Positions 18,188-28,317 are shown, numbered from the stretch's first letter. The stretch is DNA of 64,000 nucleotides from SAR92 clade bacterium (GCA_014381985.1 JACNKP010000042.1:1-64000); one strand, 5' to 3'. Program-made: numbers and translations. Notes: a model not told the origin generated them from the sequence alone.

Positions 18188-20539
18188 TTAAAATTGATTA
18201 CCCAACGAAAACTGGAATACTTCAGTTTCGTCAAACTCATTTGCATTAAGAGGCTTCGCCACACTAAACGTGATGGGCCCAAAGCCACTCAACCATGTTG
18301 CACCTAATCCAACGGAATATCTAAGCTCACCAGCATCAGGGCTAAAACAATTTACCTGAGAACCACCGCATTTGGTATTAAAAATATTGCCTGCATCAAC
18401 AAAAAACGAGGATTGCACCGACCGCTGGTCCTTTATGAAAGGGAGCGGAAACAGAATTTCAGCGCCAAACTCCACTTGCACATTGCCCCCCGTGGGCCTA
18501 CCTATAGCATACCTGCCTTCGCAGGGAGGATCTTGCAATACACAGGTAGGCGTGGACCTCGGGCCTAATCTCTGCTTCTCAAAGCCTCGCACTGAACCAA
18601 AACCTCCACCATAAAAATTCTTAAAGAAAGGTAACTGACTGGTGCCACCATAACTTTCCCCAAAGCCCATATCTGCTCTTAGTTTTAGCGTCAGAGATCG
18701 GGTGAGTCCCATAAGACGCTCACCCTTATAGGTCAGCTTGTAGTACTCCAGACCTGAACCTGGAAGGTAAAGCTCAAGACCAAGCCGTTGAGATGTTCCT
18801 CGAGTCGCAAAAATACCCCGGTTTAGTGTCGACTTAGCCCAATTTAAATTAAAGGTAATGGAATCAAAATCTGTACCATTAGCTTCAATAAAGTCATCGA
18901 TTTCATAGGAAGTTGTGTAGTCTCCTTGTGTCAGAGCTAAGTTTTCATAACCAAAACCAAAACCTATTCGCTGGATTTCTGACACTGGATAACTCCAGTT
19001 CACTCGAACCCCGTAGGTATCTTGTGAGAATGGCTGCAGACGAAGCTTACTGTAATCTGTTTCACTCGCATAAATACTATAACCAGCGGCCACGCCATCA
19101 GCCGTAAAATATGGCTCGGTATAACTAAAGTTCAACGAGCTTGAATAGGTGCTGCGATTTATACCCACACCAACCTGCTTGCCGCTACCCAGAAAATTAT
19201 TTTCGCTAAGATTGGCGCCAAGCATTAATCCATAACCTTGCGAATAGCCCAAGTTAGCCCCTACAGATCCTGAAGGTTGCTCTTCAACCGTATACACTAC
19301 GTCTATTTGATCATTAGTGCCGGCAACAGGCAGATTCTCCACGTTAACTTCTTTAAAAAAGCCTAACCGCTCAAGACGAACTTTAGATAACTCAATCAAC
19401 GCATTGTTAGCTGAGCCTCCTTCCATCTGGCGCATTTCTCTACGTAATACAGGGTCTGCTGTTTTTGTATTACCTCGAAATTCTATTCTTCGGACATAAG
19501 CACGCATACCGGGCTTAACTAAAAAGGTGATCTTCGCTGTCTTTTCTTCCACATCTAGATCGGGAAATCCTTCAACCTCTGCAAAAGTGTATCCTTCATT
19601 TCCAAGACGACGAGTAATGTATTCACTTGAGGTAGTCATTAACACTTGCGAAAAAGTTATTCCCTCTTGCATTAATATTAACGCTTTGATGTGATCCTCA
19701 GGAATCATCAAATCCCCTGCAAGCTCAATATCACTAACGGTATAAACATCACCCTCATCAATATTAATGGTAATAAAAACTGACTCTTTGTCCGGGCTAA
19801 TAGAAACGTGGGTGCTAGACACTTCAAACTGCAGATAACCTCTGTCTAAATACCAGGTTTCCAACGTCTCCAAATCGCCTGATAATTTTTCTCGAGAATA
19901 CTTATCGTCGCTGGTTATCCATGACAGCCAGCCTGTTTTATTTTGCTCAAATTGATCGAGTAAGTTTTCCTCAGAAAAGTCTGCATTGCCCACAATATTG
20001 ATATGTCGGATTTTTGCGACATCACCTTCATCGATATCAATATTCACCGCCACGCGATTTCGCGGCAACTGTTTTACTTCTGTTTTAACCAACGCACCAT
20101 ACCGGCCTTGAGACACATACTGCCGCTGAAGTTCTTGAGTCATTCCCTCTAGTATCACCTGGCGAAAAATCTGCCCCTCAGCTAATCCATTATCACGCAA
20201 AGCATCTAAAAGCTGATCAGTTTCAATTGCCTTATTGCCCTCAAGGTTAATCTCGGTAACTGCTGGGCGTTCAACTAGGCCAACGACTAAAATGCCATTC
20301 TCCCGGGCAATAATCACATCGGCAAAGTAGCCCGTTCGGAATAAAGAACGTGTCGCCTCACGCACAGAGGCCTCATCGACAATATCCCCGACACTCAAGG
20401 GTAATGAAGCAAAAACAGTGCCCGCAGATACCCTTTGCAGACCTTCAATGCGAATATCCGTAACCTGAAACTCATCAGCATGTGATGCGACAGAATGGAT
20501 CATTAGAGCTAGAAATAAACCTGTTAGCAGTTGCTTCAT
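18188..20539 (-). CDS. bamA: Outer membrane protein assembly factor BamA
   Basis: BamA is the essential Omp85 insertase for outer-membrane beta-barrels. I use the ATG at 20539; a TTG four codons upstream is less likely because the signal peptide starts at MKQLLTGLFLALMIHSVASHA. Five POTRA domains follow (roughly 22-420), then a 16-strand barrel. The lid-loop VRGFEKQRLGPR motif is present and the protein ends in Phe (SLGNQF), as expected for a BamA substrate signal. About 783 residues is normal. It lies between rseP and skp, in the conserved envelope-biogenesis order. Confidence 0.97.
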   Translation of the reverse strand: MKQLLTGLFLALMIHSVASHADEFQVTDIRIEGLQRVSAGTVFASLPLSVGDIVDEASVREATRSLFRTGYFADVIIARENGILVVGLVERPAVTEINLEGNKAIETDQLLDALRDNGLAEGQIFRQVILEGMTQELQRQYVSQGRYGALVKTEVKQLPRNRVAVNIDIDEGDVAKIRHINIVGNADFSEENLLDQFEQNKTGWLSWITSDDKYSREKLSGDLETLETWYLDRGYLQFEVSSTHVSISPDKESVFITINIDEGDVYTVSDIELAGDLMIPEDHIKALILMQEGITFSQVLMTTSSEYITRRLGNEGYTFAEVEGFPDLDVEEKTAKITFLVKPGMRAYVRRIEFRGNTKTADPVLRREMRQMEGGSANNALIELSKVRLERLGFFKEVNVENLPVAGTNDQIDVVYTVEEQPSGSVGANLGYSQGYGLMLGANLSENNFLGSGKQVGVGINRSTYSSSLNFSYTEPYFTADGVAAGYSIYASETDYSKLRLQPFSQDTYGVRVNWSYPVSEIQRIGFGFGYENLALTQGDYTTSYEIDDFIEANGTDFDSITFNLNWAKSTLNRGIFATRGTSQRLGLELYLPGSGLEYYKLTYKGERLMGLTRSLTLKLRADMGFGESYGGTSQLPFFKNFYGGGFGSVRGFEKQRLGPRSTPTCVLQDPPCEGRYAIGRPTGGNVQVEFGAEILFPLPFIKDQRSVQSSFFVDAGNIFNTKCGGSQVNCFSPDAGELRYSVGLGATWLSGFGPITFSVAKPLNANEFDETEVFQFSLGNQF

Positions 20540-20579
20540 GAAAATATTCAAACCTAATTGTTAATTATTGTAAGGAAAT

Positions 20580-21953
20580 TCAAAACGTCCGCATCAAATC
20601 ATTAAATGTGGCAAAGACCATTAAGCCGAAGAGCATCGCAAAACCAGCTTTATAACCTAATAACTGAGTCCGCTCAGATACCGGTGAACCTTTAACCAAC
20701 TCAAACATCATAAACAATAAATGTCCGCCATCCAAAACAGGAATGGGCAACAAGTTCATTACGCCGAGCATTATACTTAGAATAGCAATGAAGCGAATAA
20801 AATTATCAAATCCTAATCGAGCTGACTCACCAGCGACTTTTGCAATACTGATCGGCCCACTAAGATTCTTTGAACTTAAATCTCCAGTGAATAACTTACC
20901 AATTGATTTCAAGACAAAAAAACTGGTGCTAATCGTTTCTTCAATGCCGCGAGGAACAGCGGTAAAAACATTGTAGTTTATCGTCCGGACCAGATCCTCG
21001 GGATACTCCACTCTCGATGATAACTGGATGCCTAGTTGACCTATCTGCTCCCCAGATCTGTTGACTAATCTAGGTCTAGCGTAAATATCAAGGCGTTGAT
21101 CTTCAGAACCTAGCTTATCACGCTCCACCGTCAACACCACATCTTGCCCCGCACTGTCAGAAACGTTCTGAACAAACTCTTCCACTGCGACTATTGGCAT
21201 CCCATTAAAAGATATTAATCGATCGCCAGAGCGCAACCCAGCATCAAATCCAGCCCCATCTTGCCCAACATCAGCAACACTTAGTTCTTTCAGAACCAAC
21301 GGAGGCGTCAACCCCAAATCCCGAAGGACAGAGGGCTCTTCCACATCTGTTAACCAATCCTCAACAGAGATTCCTAGGTCATAGCGAATATCTGAATCAG
21401 GATAAACTACGGTAAACGGGATACTCCCACTATGACCAATATAATCAAATAACCTGCGCGACAATTCAGTCCATGAATTAACCGATCGTCCGCCAACAGC
21501 AACAATCTCCATATCCCGTTCAAAACCAGCCTGCTCAGCCGTGGAGGCTATCTTCACGTCCCCTAAAACAGGAGCCAAACCTCGCTCTCCACCCAGAAAC
21601 ATAAACCAAAAAATGACACTTGCTAGCAAAAAGTTAGCCAACGGGCCTGCCGCAACGATCGCCATCCGCTGCCAAAGGCTTTTCGAGGGAAACGAATAAG
21701 GTAAATCTTCGGGCAAAACGTCGCCAGAGCGCTCATCAAGCATCCTAACGTATCCGCCAAGAGGCAGAGCTGCAAGAATAAACTCAGTACCGTGCTTGTC
21801 TTGCCACTTAAACAAAGCAGGTCCAAAACCAATGGAGAACTGCTCAACACGAACACCGCAACGCCGTGCCACCCAAAAATGACCAAATTCATGGAAAGTA
21901 ACTAAGACCCCAAGGGCCAAAAATGTATAAAAAATAGTGACCAAAATATCCAT
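20580..21953 (-). CDS. rseP: Site-2 intramembrane metalloprotease RseP
   Basis: RseP cleaves the anti-sigma factor RseA in the membrane during the sigma-E envelope stress response and clears signal peptides. The 457-residue protein has the zinc site H21-E-F-G-H25 in its first membrane segment, two tandem PDZ domains (about 120-310) and the second active-site motif NLLPIPVLDGGH near residue 400. A last membrane helix ends the protein. Length is typical. Placement before bamA fits its role in outer-membrane stress control. Confidence 0.96.
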   Translation of the reverse strand: MDILVTIFYTFLALGVLVTFHEFGHFWVARRCGVRVEQFSIGFGPALFKWQDKHGTEFILAALPLGGYVRMLDERSGDVLPEDLPYSFPSKSLWQRMAIVAAGPLANFLLASVIFWFMFLGGERGLAPVLGDVKIASTAEQAGFERDMEIVAVGGRSVNSWTELSRRLFDYIGHSGSIPFTVVYPDSDIRYDLGISVEDWLTDVEEPSVLRDLGLTPPLVLKELSVADVGQDGAGFDAGLRSGDRLISFNGMPIVAVEEFVQNVSDSAGQDVVLTVERDKLGSEDQRLDIYARPRLVNRSGEQIGQLGIQLSSRVEYPEDLVRTINYNVFTAVPRGIEETISTSFFVLKSIGKLFTGDLSSKNLSGPISIAKVAGESARLGFDNFIRFIAILSIMLGVMNLLPIPVLDGGHLLFMMFELVKGSPVSERTQLLGYKAGFAMLFGLMVFATFNDLMRTF

Positions 21954-21956
21954 GGT

Positions 21957-23138
21957 TTAGCGCTCTATTTCTAAAATATAGGACGTAGCATAACTGCGCG
22001 CCCTGCGATCAGACTCTTGGACTGCAGTAAGTGATTCTGGTTCATTAAATATAGACCCAGAAAGCGTTTCTTTTACGACATCTGCGATTTGGGTGAAACC
22101 AATTCGCCTGTCAAGGAATGCTTGAACGGCAATCTCATTAGATGCATTGAGTACTGCTGGCGCATCCTTCCCCGTCCGAGCCGCTTCAGATGCTAACGTA
22201 AGACAAGGAAAGCTGTCTAGATCTGGTCTGGTGAAATCCAATCGCGCAATATCAAACAGATCTAATTCAGCCACTCCAGAAGCGATACGCTCAGGCCAGG
22301 CTAATGCATGAGCAATAGGAGTACGCATATCAGGATTGCCAAGCTGAGCAATCACCGAGCCGTCTGCATATTGAACTAGCGAATGAACGATACTCTGAGG
22401 ATGCACTATGACCTCAATCTGATCTGGGGTTGCGTCAAACAACCAGCAAGCCTCGATTAACTCCAGCCCCTTATTCATGAGTGTGGCCGAATCCACCGAT
22501 ATCTTGTGGCCCATACTCCAATTCGGGTGGGCAACAGCCTGCTCCACCGTTACATCAAGCATCTGCTCTGTGGTTAAACCTCTAAATGGCCCGCCAGATG
22601 CAGATAACAGAAGCCTTAAGACCCCAGATCCGGAGAGACCTCTTGACGTTGGAGGCAAGCACTGAAAAATTGCATTGTGCTCGCTATCTACGGGCAATAA
22701 CAAAGCTCCGGAAGCTTTTACCGCCTCCATGAAAAGACCACCCGCCATCACAAGTGCTTCTTTATTAGCCAGCAGAATTTTTTTACCCGCATGTACCGCT
22801 GAGAGTGTTGGCACTAGACCAGCTGCACCAACAATAGCCGCCATGACAATATCAACATCACCATGGCTGGATACTTCGCTCAAGGCTTCAATACCGCAAA
22901 GTACTTCAGTCTCTGCCCCTGCGCTCTTAAGCTTGGCTCTAAGAATACTAGCGGACTGAGGATCTATGACAACCGCGTATCTCGCACTATGCTGTAAACA
23001 CTGCTCCGCAAGGAGGTCAATTTTTTGATTTCCTGTTAAGGCAAAAATGCAATATTTATCGGGATGCTGGGAGATGACATCGAGCGTACTAACACCAATA
23101 GACCCGGTTGCACCAAGAACAGTTATTTGTTGCCGCAT
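21957..23138 (-). CDS. dxr: 1-deoxy-D-xylulose 5-phosphate reductoisomerase
   Basis: Dxr makes 2-C-methylerythritol 4-phosphate, the committed step of the MEP isoprenoid pathway. The 393-residue protein has the NADPH-binding [13 protein letters not shown] at residues 8-20, [17 protein letters not shown] with metal and substrate ligands and [32 protein letters not shown] completes the catalytic core. Length is normal. Its start overlaps the cdsA stop by one base, so the pair is coupled. Confidence 0.97.
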   Translation of the reverse strand: MRQQITVLGATGSIGVSTLDVISQHPDKYCIFALTGNQKIDLLAEQCLQHSARYAVVIDPQSASILRAKLKSAGAETEVLCGIEALSEVSSHGDVDIVMAAIVGAAGLVPTLSAVHAGKKILLANKEALVMAGGLFMEAVKASGALLLPVDSEHNAIFQCLPPTSRGLSGSGVLRLLLSASGGPFRGLTTEQMLDVTVEQAVAHPNWSMGHKISVDSATLMNKGLELIEACWLFDATPDQIEVIVHPQSIVHSLVQYADGSVIAQLGNPDMRTPIAHALAWPERIASGVAELDLFDIARLDFTRPDLDSFPCLTLASEAARTGKDAPAVLNASNEIAVQAFLDRRIGFTQIADVVKETLSGSIFNEPESLTAVQESDRRARSYATSYILEIER

Positions 23139-23968
23139 CAGAATGTATGCGTAAAGGGTAAAATTAAACCAAACATAGGTAGCGCGGCCATAACTCCGTC
23201 AATACGATCAAGTACACCACCGTGGCCAGGTAATAGCCGACCACTGTCTTTGACGCCACTATGCCGTTTGATCATGCTCTCAAATAAATCACCAAGTACT
23301 GAATAAAGCGCCACAGGGATAACAAGTAGCGAAAGGCCTAATACAGTCACGTGATCAGACAAATACCAAACCAGCGAACCGACCAACACGCCCTCCAGCA
23401 GTAAACCGCCTACAAATCCTTCCCACGTTTTTCCTGGGCTAATTATCGGCGCCAACTTATGCTTGCCAAAATATTTCCCAGCGAAAAAACCACCGACATC
23501 TGCTAAGACTATGATGACAATAGCTAGTAGCAACAGCCATTGTCCAGACTGATAATTTAGAATTGTCACAATGGCAATCCAGGTGAAGCCTAAAAGCATA
23601 AGACCCAACAAACCCAGAATAGGACGTGCAGACCATAGAATAGCGCTAGATGGGTAACCCTGAATCCAAAGAAAAATAAAAGCCCAGACACCAACGGCCA
23701 CAAGCAATAATTGCTGAGCTCTTTGAGGGGCAAACGTATCAGGAAGCCCGAGCCAGAGCGAAGCCGCAAAAAGAGTCATGACAATAAGCAGTAAATAACC
23801 GATTCTAGCTATTACTGAGCGTATTTTCACCAACCTACTCCACTCCCATCCAGCGATCAGGACCAGTGGCACTGTCGCAATGGAAAACAGCATTGGAGGC
23901 ATGAGAAAGAGCGCAGGCAAAAAAATCGCTATCATGCATAGTGCTGTGATGATTCGTAATCTAAGCAT
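23138..23968 (-). CDS. cdsA: Phosphatidate cytidylyltransferase
   Basis: CdsA makes CDP-diacylglycerol, the precursor of all phospholipids, in the inner membrane. The 276-residue protein has about eight membrane segments and the family signature [12 protein letters not shown]. The C-terminal [27 protein letters not shown] carries the metal-binding acidic residues. In most gammaproteobacteria uppS lies immediately before cdsA; here only 86 bases separate it from frr, so uppS is absent. Confidence 0.96.
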   Translation of the reverse strand: MLRLRIITALCMIAIFLPALFLMPPMLFSIATVPLVLIAGWEWSRLVKIRSVIARIGYLLLIVMTLFAASLWLGLPDTFAPQRAQQLLLVAVGVWAFIFLWIQGYPSSAILWSARPILGLLGLMLLGFTWIAIVTILNYQSGQWLLLLAIVIIVLADVGGFFAGKYFGKHKLAPIISPGKTWEGFVGGLLLEGVLVGSLVWYLSDHVTVLGLSLLVIPVALYSVLGDLFESMIKRHSGVKDSGRLLPGHGGVLDRIDGVMAALPMFGLILPFTHTF

Positions 23969-24003
23969 TAGACTGCTCTACATAATTAACACTGTGATCT
24001 GCC

Positions 24004-24028
24004 AAAAAGGCCTTTCCTTAGGCCAAAA
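24004..24028 (-). terminator. Rho-independent terminator between frr and cdsA
   Basis: Minus-strand RNA forms GGCCU/AGGCC (24020-24024 with 24009-24013) around a six-base loop and then reads five U residues (24004-24008). It would terminate or attenuate transcription leaving frr, exactly where uppS is expected. The stem is short, so read-through into cdsA-dxr is possible. Confidence 0.6.
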
Positions 24029-24054
24029 CGTTACTACGAGAATCAGTGAGGAGA

Positions 24055-24612
24055 TCAGATCTCCATCAAATCCCTCTCTTTAATGACCAACGCTTCGTCA
24101 ACACGGGCAATAAATCGATCAGTTATTTTCTGAACATCGTCATGAGCTTTTCGCTCTTCATCTTCACTGATATCTTTCTCTTTCAAAAGATCTTTGACAT
24201 CGGTCAGGATATCACGACGAATGTTTCTAATTGAAATTCTAGAGTTCTCAGCTTCAGCTTTTGCTTGCTTCCCATAGGTCCTACGCGTTTCTTCAGTCAA
24301 TGCTGGCAGTGGAAGCCGAATTACTGAACCCGCAGTGGAAGGATTAAGCCCCAAATCAGATTTCATGATGGCTTTTTCAATCTCAGGAACCAAAAACTTC
24401 TCCCAAGGAGTGACCGATAAGGTTCGTGAATCTTCAACAACAATAGATGCAGCCTGTGAAAGAGGGGTATCTACACCGTAATAATCAACGGAAATGCCAT
24501 TCAATAGGCTCGAATGGGCACGACCGGTGCGGATTTTATTAAACGCATTGCCCAGAGCATCAATTGATTTGGACATTCGCTGTTCAGCATCTATTTTTAA
24601 TTCATTTATCAT
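24055..24612 (-). CDS. frr: Ribosome recycling factor
   Basis: RRF splits post-termination ribosomes together with EF-G. The 185-residue protein has the tRNA-mimic arrangement: long helices at both ends and a small middle domain. Diagnostic blocks are [21 protein letters not shown], the [27 protein letters not shown] stretch around residues 95-120, and [18 protein letters not shown]. It follows pyrH by 11 bases, the conserved order. Confidence 0.97.
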   Translation of the reverse strand: MINELKIDAEQRMSKSIDALGNAFNKIRTGRAHSSLLNGISVDYYGVDTPLSQAASIVVEDSRTLSVTPWEKFLVPEIEKAIMKSDLGLNPSTAGSVIRLPLPALTEETRRTYGKQAKAEAENSRISIRNIRRDILTDVKDLLKEKDISEDEERKAHDDVQKITDRFIARVDEALVIKERDLMEI

Positions 24613-24623
24613 AGTCTATCCCC

Positions 24624-25355
24624 TTAACTCTCTTCTATCAGAGTGCCCTCATCGCCGCCAACCACCAAATTAAGCAAGGCGCCCTGCTTTGACATCCGAA
24701 AAACCCTCAGTGGCATATTATGCTCTCGGCAGAGGCAAATAGCAGTAAGGTCCATCACACCAAGCTTTTTATCCAACACCTGATCATAGGTCAGGTGAGT
24801 ATATAATTCTGCATCGGCATTTAACATTGGATCCGCATTATAGACCCCGTCAACCTTAGTCGCTTTCAAAACAACATCAGCATCGATTTCTATACCTCTA
24901 AGACAGGCAGCTGAATCAGTAGTAAAAAATGGATTGCCAGTACCTGCCGCAAAGATAACAACATCGCCATCTTTTAAGTAACGAATCGCACGACGACGAT
25001 CATAGTGTTCGACGACACCGCTCATCGGAATGGCTGACATTACATGAGAGGAAATATTGGTCCGTTCAAGAGCATCACGCATCGCTAGAGCATTCATGAC
25101 CGTCGCAAGCATGCCCATGTGATCACCAGTGACCCGATCCATACCTGCAGCATTAAGTGCCGCACCACGGAAAAGATTACCACCACCTATCACCAAACCG
25201 ACTTGAACGCCTATGCCTACTAGCTGGCCTATTTCTAAAGCCATACGATCAAGGACTTTAGGGTCAATCCCAAAGCCCTCACTACCCATAAGTTCTTCAC
25301 CACTCAACTTAAGAAGAATACGCTTATACTTTTTCTCTTTGACGGATAGTGGCAT
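24624..25355 (-). CDS. pyrH: UMP kinase
   Basis: PyrH phosphorylates UMP to UDP in pyrimidine nucleotide synthesis. The 243-residue hexameric amino-acid-kinase-fold protein begins [14 protein letters not shown] and has the [12 protein letters not shown] nucleotide-binding loop. The [20 protein letters not shown] and [20 protein letters not shown] blocks bind substrate and the GTP/UTP regulators. It sits 21 bases after tsf. Confidence 0.97.
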   Translation of the reverse strand: MPLSVKEKKYKRILLKLSGEELMGSEGFGIDPKVLDRMALEIGQLVGIGVQVGLVIGGGNLFRGAALNAAGMDRVTGDHMGMLATVMNALAMRDALERTNISSHVMSAIPMSGVVEHYDRRRAIRYLKDGDVVIFAAGTGNPFFTTDSAACLRGIEIDADVVLKATKVDGVYNADPMLNADAELYTHLTYDQVLDKKLGVMDLTAICLCREHNMPLRVFRMSKQGALLNLVVGGDEGTLIEES

Positions 25356-25376
25356 AACAACTCCTAATTTTGACGG

Positions 25377-26237
25377 CTAACTGGCACCTTTAACTTGAGC
25401 GGCAACTTCAGTCGCAAAATCAACTTGCGCAACCTCTATGCCCTCACCTACTTCAAATCGAACAAATGACAGCACCTCAGCTCCGGCCTCTTTGACTAGT
25501 TTCCCTACAGTAACATCAGGGTCTTTGACAAATGACTGATCTACCAGGCTGCTCTCTTTTAAGAACTTACTCACTCGGCCAATAATCATTTTTTCGATGA
25601 TTTCTTCTGGCTTACCGCTCTCGCGTGCTTGCGCCGCAAATATTTCCTTCTCAGCTGCAACCACTTCTGCTGGCATTTGATCAGAGCTTACCACCGCTGG
25701 ATTAACGGCCGCAACGTGCATGGCAACATCTCTTGCAAGTTCCTCAGAGCCACCGCTTAGACCAACCAAAACCGCAATTCTATTATTGCTATGGACATAG
25801 CCTCCTACTACCGGGGCTTCGACACTCCCTGCTCGACGTGGAGATATATTTTCGCCAGTTTTTTGTACCAAAGCCTCACGCGCTGACTCTAATTCGCCAG
25901 CCATTATTGCGGCCATGTCTGTTTTTTTATTGACAAATGCCGACTCCAAAACAGTCGCCACAAATCCTTGAAATCCTTCATCTTTCGTCACGAAATCAGT
26001 TTCGCTATTCACCTCTACAACAACCCCGTATCCAGCCTCTACCTTTACAGATACAAGTCCGTCAGCAGCAGTCCGTCCCGCTTTCTTAGCGGCCTTCATA
26101 CCACTGGATTTACGAAGTTCTTCAATTGCTTTGTCGATATCCGCACCCGCCTCAGCAAGCGCCCTCTTGCATTCCATCATGCCCAAACCAGTTCGCTCTC
26201 GAAGTTCCTTCACCAAAGAAGCTGTTACCTGTGCCAT
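25377..26237 (-). CDS. tsf: Elongation factor Ts
   Basis: EF-Ts recycles EF-Tu by nucleotide exchange. The 286-residue protein starts [26 protein letters not shown], the UBA-like N-terminal domain. It continues with the core signature [17 protein letters not shown] and the C-terminal dimerisation domain. Length is typical. A strong hairpin lies between rpsB and tsf and could lower tsf expression relative to rpsB. Confidence 0.97.
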   Translation of the reverse strand: MAQVTASLVKELRERTGLGMMECKRALAEAGADIDKAIEELRKSSGMKAAKKAGRTAADGLVSVKVEAGYGVVVEVNSETDFVTKDEGFQGFVATVLESAFVNKKTDMAAIMAGELESAREALVQKTGENISPRRAGSVEAPVVGGYVHSNNRIAVLVGLSGGSEELARDVAMHVAAVNPAVVSSDQMPAEVVAAEKEIFAAQARESGKPEEIIEKMIIGRVSKFLKESSLVDQSFVKDPDVTVGKLVKEAGAEVLSFVRFEVGEGIEVAQVDFATEVAAQVKGAS

Positions 26238-26272
26238 GCCAATCCTCTCTAAATCATAATTTCAGTTAAAAT

Positions 26273-26294
26273 AAAGGGGGCTAGAACCCCCTTT
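26273..26294 (-). terminator. Hairpin terminator/attenuator between rpsB and tsf
   Basis: A perfect eight-base-pair stem (AAAGGGGG, 26273-26280, with CCCCCTTT, 26287-26294) surrounds a six-base loop. In the minus direction it ends UUU-A-UUUU. It lies 25 bases after the rpsB stop. Partial terminators at this position are known in rpsB-tsf operons of other bacteria. Confidence 0.75.
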
Positions 26295-26318
26295 ATTTAT
26301 TACACAATGTTTTGTAGT

Positions 26319-27194
26319 TTACTCTGCAGCAGTATCAACAGGAGCCTCTTTCGCAACAACTTCCTCAGCTACAGGTTCTGCCTTAGCAACAACTTCCTCA
26401 GTTACAGGCGCTGCCTCAGCAGTAACAACTTCTTCTGCCGCTGGAGCTTCAACCGCAGGGGCTTCAACATCTGCAACTTCGACGAATTCATCCTTACTAG
26501 TTATAGCTGAAGCCTGATCTTTACCTTCTAGAATAGAATCAGCTATCGACGCAGCATAAAGTTTTATCGCCCGAATAGAATCATCGTTGCCCGGAATAAT
26601 ATAATCGACGCCATCTGGATTGCTATTTGTGTCAACGATGCCAACAACCGGGATGCCCAGTTTGTTAGCTTCATTAATGGCAATACGCTCGTGGTCAACG
26701 TCAACAACAAACAGGATATCTGGCAACCCGTTCATATCCTTAATACCACCGATAGAATTTTCAAGTTTGTCTTTCATTCGAGTCCGCATCAACACTTCTT
26801 TCTTGTTGAGCTTGTCAAAAGTACCATCGCTTTCCTGAGTTTCTAGCTCTCTAAAACGCCGGATAGAAGCCCTAATGGTTTTGTAGTTAGTCAACATTCC
26901 ACCAAGCCAGCGGTGGCTAACATAAGGCATGCCAGAACGCTCGGCTTGCTCTTTAATGATTTTTTGAGCTGCTCGTTTAGTGCCGACGAAAAGTATCTGA
27001 TTACCTTTAGCCGCTTCAATGCGCAAAATTTCCAAGGCTTCGTTAAAAGCAGGAACTGTGTGCTCGAGGTTAATAACATGAACTTTGTTACGAGAGCCAA
27101 AGATAAACTGACTCATTTTAGGATTCCAGAAGCGAGTTTGGTGACCAAAATGAACACCAGCCTGCAACATATCGCGCATACTAACAATAGACAT
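26319..27194 (-). CDS. rpsB: 30S ribosomal protein S2 with an acidic repetitive tail
   Basis: S2 is a structural 30S protein. Residues 1 to about 230 are a normal S2: [22 protein letters not shown], the [14 protein letters not shown] block and [26 protein letters not shown]. The protein then runs on for about 55 residues rich in Ala, Val, Pro and Glu, giving 291 in total against ~241 in E. coli. The tail holds repeats of [11 protein letters not shown] type. It is likely disordered and exposed. A structured leader and promoter lie upstream. Confidence 0.96.
   Translation of the reverse strand: MSIVSMRDMLQAGVHFGHQTRFWNPKMSQFIFGSRNKVHVINLEHTVPAFNEALEILRIEAAKGNQILFVGTKRAAQKIIKEQAERSGMPYVSHRWLGGMLTNYKTIRASIRRFRELETQESDGTFDKLNKKEVLMRTRMKDKLENSIGGIKDMNGLPDILFVVDVDHERIAINEANKLGIPVVGIVDTNSNPDGVDYIIPGNDDSIRAIKLYAASIADSILEGKDQASAITSKDEFVEVADVEAPAVEAPAAEEVVTAEAAPVTEEVVAKAEPVAEEVVAKEAPVDTAAE
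26353..26418. repeat. 33-bp tandem repeat inside the rpsB 3' end
   Basis: Two nearly identical 33-base units (26353-26385 and 26386-26418) begin with GCAACAACTTCCTCAG on the plus strand, and a degenerate third follows. Each unit equals 11 codons, so copy-number change keeps the reading frame. The repeats encode the acidic EEVVAK-type tail of S2. Confidence 0.8.
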
Positions 27195-27310
27195 AAATTT
27201 TCCTTTTAGGGGTTAAGCCTCCACATCCCCCAATAATCAACCAATCAAGTCATATTTCGACCTAAAAGGCACCCAGACTATTGTGTCGGAATGTGTGTGT
27301 CGTTTAGTTT

Positions 27311-27342
27311 AAAAAAAACGCTGTAGGAACATTCCCACAACG
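27311..27342 (-). terminator. Terminator-like hairpin at the start of the rpsB leader
   Basis: Minus-strand RNA from 27342 to 27319 forms a stem of at least nine pairs that uses two G-U wobbles, so it folds well only as minus-strand RNA. Eight U residues follow directly (27311-27318). It begins about seven bases after the -10 element. It would terminate a leftward transcript 117 bases before the rpsB start. Confidence 0.65.
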
Positions 27343-27348
27343 GCGCGC

Positions 27349-27357
27349 TTTATACCA
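27349..27357 (-). promoter_or_regulatory. Putative rpsB extended -10 promoter
   Basis: On the minus strand TGGTATAAA forms an extended -10 element (TATAAA at 27349-27354). No good -35 lies at 16-18 bases; a TTGACT at 27367-27372 is only 12 bases away. A GC-rich GCGCGCC discriminator follows, as in growth-rate-controlled ribosomal promoters. Confidence 0.5.
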
Positions 27358-27485
27358 TAACAAGACAGTCAATTAAAGAAAAATACTGACAAACTTTAGT
27401 GCCAGTCTGCCGTCCCTTATCGTTAAGCCTGTCAGATCGGCTGTTTCTGCAGGAAAAGTTTATCCAACACTCCCCCTGAGCAAAT

Positions 27486-27513
27486 TTGATGCGTACAATA
27501 GACAGGTTATCTT
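27486..27513 (+). promoter_or_regulatory. Putative map promoter
   Basis: TTGATG (27486-27491) and TATCTT (27508-27513) are separated by 16 bases. Transcription would start about ten bases before the ATG at 27531, giving a nearly leaderless mRNA. This also argues against the longer upstream reading frame being used. Confidence 0.45.
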
Positions 27514-27530
27514 ATCTCTGTGGACCGATC

Positions 27531-28301
27531 ATGACTGTAAAAATAAGAAGCGCAGAACAATTGGCCAAAATGCGCATTGCCGGCCGTCTTGCTGCTGAGG
27601 TTCTTGAACTCATAGAGCCTTTTGTAGTGCCGGGAGTGACGACTGAAGCCCTCGATAAAATCTGTCATGACCACATCGTGCAGGTTCAAAATGCCATCCC
27701 AGCTTGCCTTGGATACAACGGGTTCCCTAAGTCCATATGCACGTCCATCAACCAAGTCATCTGCCACGGCATACCCTCTGACAAAAAGGTGCTTAAAAAT
27801 GGTGACATTATTAACATTGATGTTACCGTCATCAAAGATGGTTGGTTTGGCGATACCAGTAAAATGTATTGTGTGGGCCAGGTGGCACCTCATGCGCAGC
27901 GACTGATTAAGATAAGTCAGGAATGTCTATACATGGCGATGGATATCGTTCGTCCTGGAATTCGTCTTGGCGACATTGGACACATTATTCAAACTCATGC
28001 AGAGAAAAATTATTACTCCGTGGTTCGAGACTACTGTGGTCATGGTATTGGCGACATATTTCATGAAGAGCCACAAGTGCTTCATTACGGTAAACCCGGA
28101 ACTGGTCTCGAGCTTCAAGAAGGAATGACCTTTACCATTGAACCGATGATCAATGCGGGCAAATATGCCGGTAAGTTAAAGTCAGATGGCTGGACAGTTG
28201 AAACCCGAGATGGACGACTCTCGTCCCAGTGGGAGCACACCATGGCTGTAACCGCGAACGGCTGTGAGATTTTCACTGCTCGGCAGGAAGAATCATTTTA
28301 A
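27531..28301 (+). CDS. map: Methionine aminopeptidase, type I
   Basis: Map removes the N-terminal methionine of new proteins. I start it at the ATG at 27531 (MTVKIRSAEQLAKM), which leaves 256 residues, near the E. coli 264. The upstream open extension overlaps the putative promoter. The two-metal site is intact: DVTVIKDGWFGDTSKMYCVG supplies both Asp ligands, and GHGIGDIFHEEPQVLHYG and the later TIEP and SQWEH motifs supply His and Glu ligands. It runs divergently from rpsB, the common arrangement, with glnD following. Confidence 0.96.
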   Translation: MTVKIRSAEQLAKMRIAGRLAAEVLELIEPFVVPGVTTEALDKICHDHIVQVQNAIPACLGYNGFPKSICTSINQVICHGIPSDKKVLKNGDIINIDVTVIKDGWFGDTSKMYCVGQVAPHAQRLIKISQECLYMAMDIVRPGIRLGDIGHIIQTHAEKNYYSVVRDYCGHGIGDIFHEEPQVLHYGKPGTGLELQEGMTFTIEPMINAGKYAGKLKSDGWTVETRDGRLSSQWEHTMAVTANGCEIFTARQEESF

Positions 28302-28317
28302 CCCAGGGACCCCTATA

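Larger units (their letters stand above)
27195..27530. other. Divergent rpsB/map regulatory region
   Basis: This 336-base gap has no gene. The minus side carries the rpsB promoter and a ~150-base leader. Within the leader are a terminator-like hairpin and, near the start codon, a GGGG/CCCC stem (27212-27234) before the AAAGG ribosome binding site. Leaders of rpsB in gammaproteobacteria are known to bind S2 for autoregulation. The plus side carries a probable map promoter. Confidence 0.6.

Noticed and set aside
27486..27530. Upstream extension of methionine aminopeptidase
   Set aside because: The extension overlaps the probable map promoter and has no family match; the ATG at 27531 gives the typical length.
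28264..28317. Longer N-terminus of GlnD from a GTG inside map
   Set aside because: It would overlap map by 38 bases; the GTG at 28318 sits 16 bases after the map stop with a better ribosome binding site.
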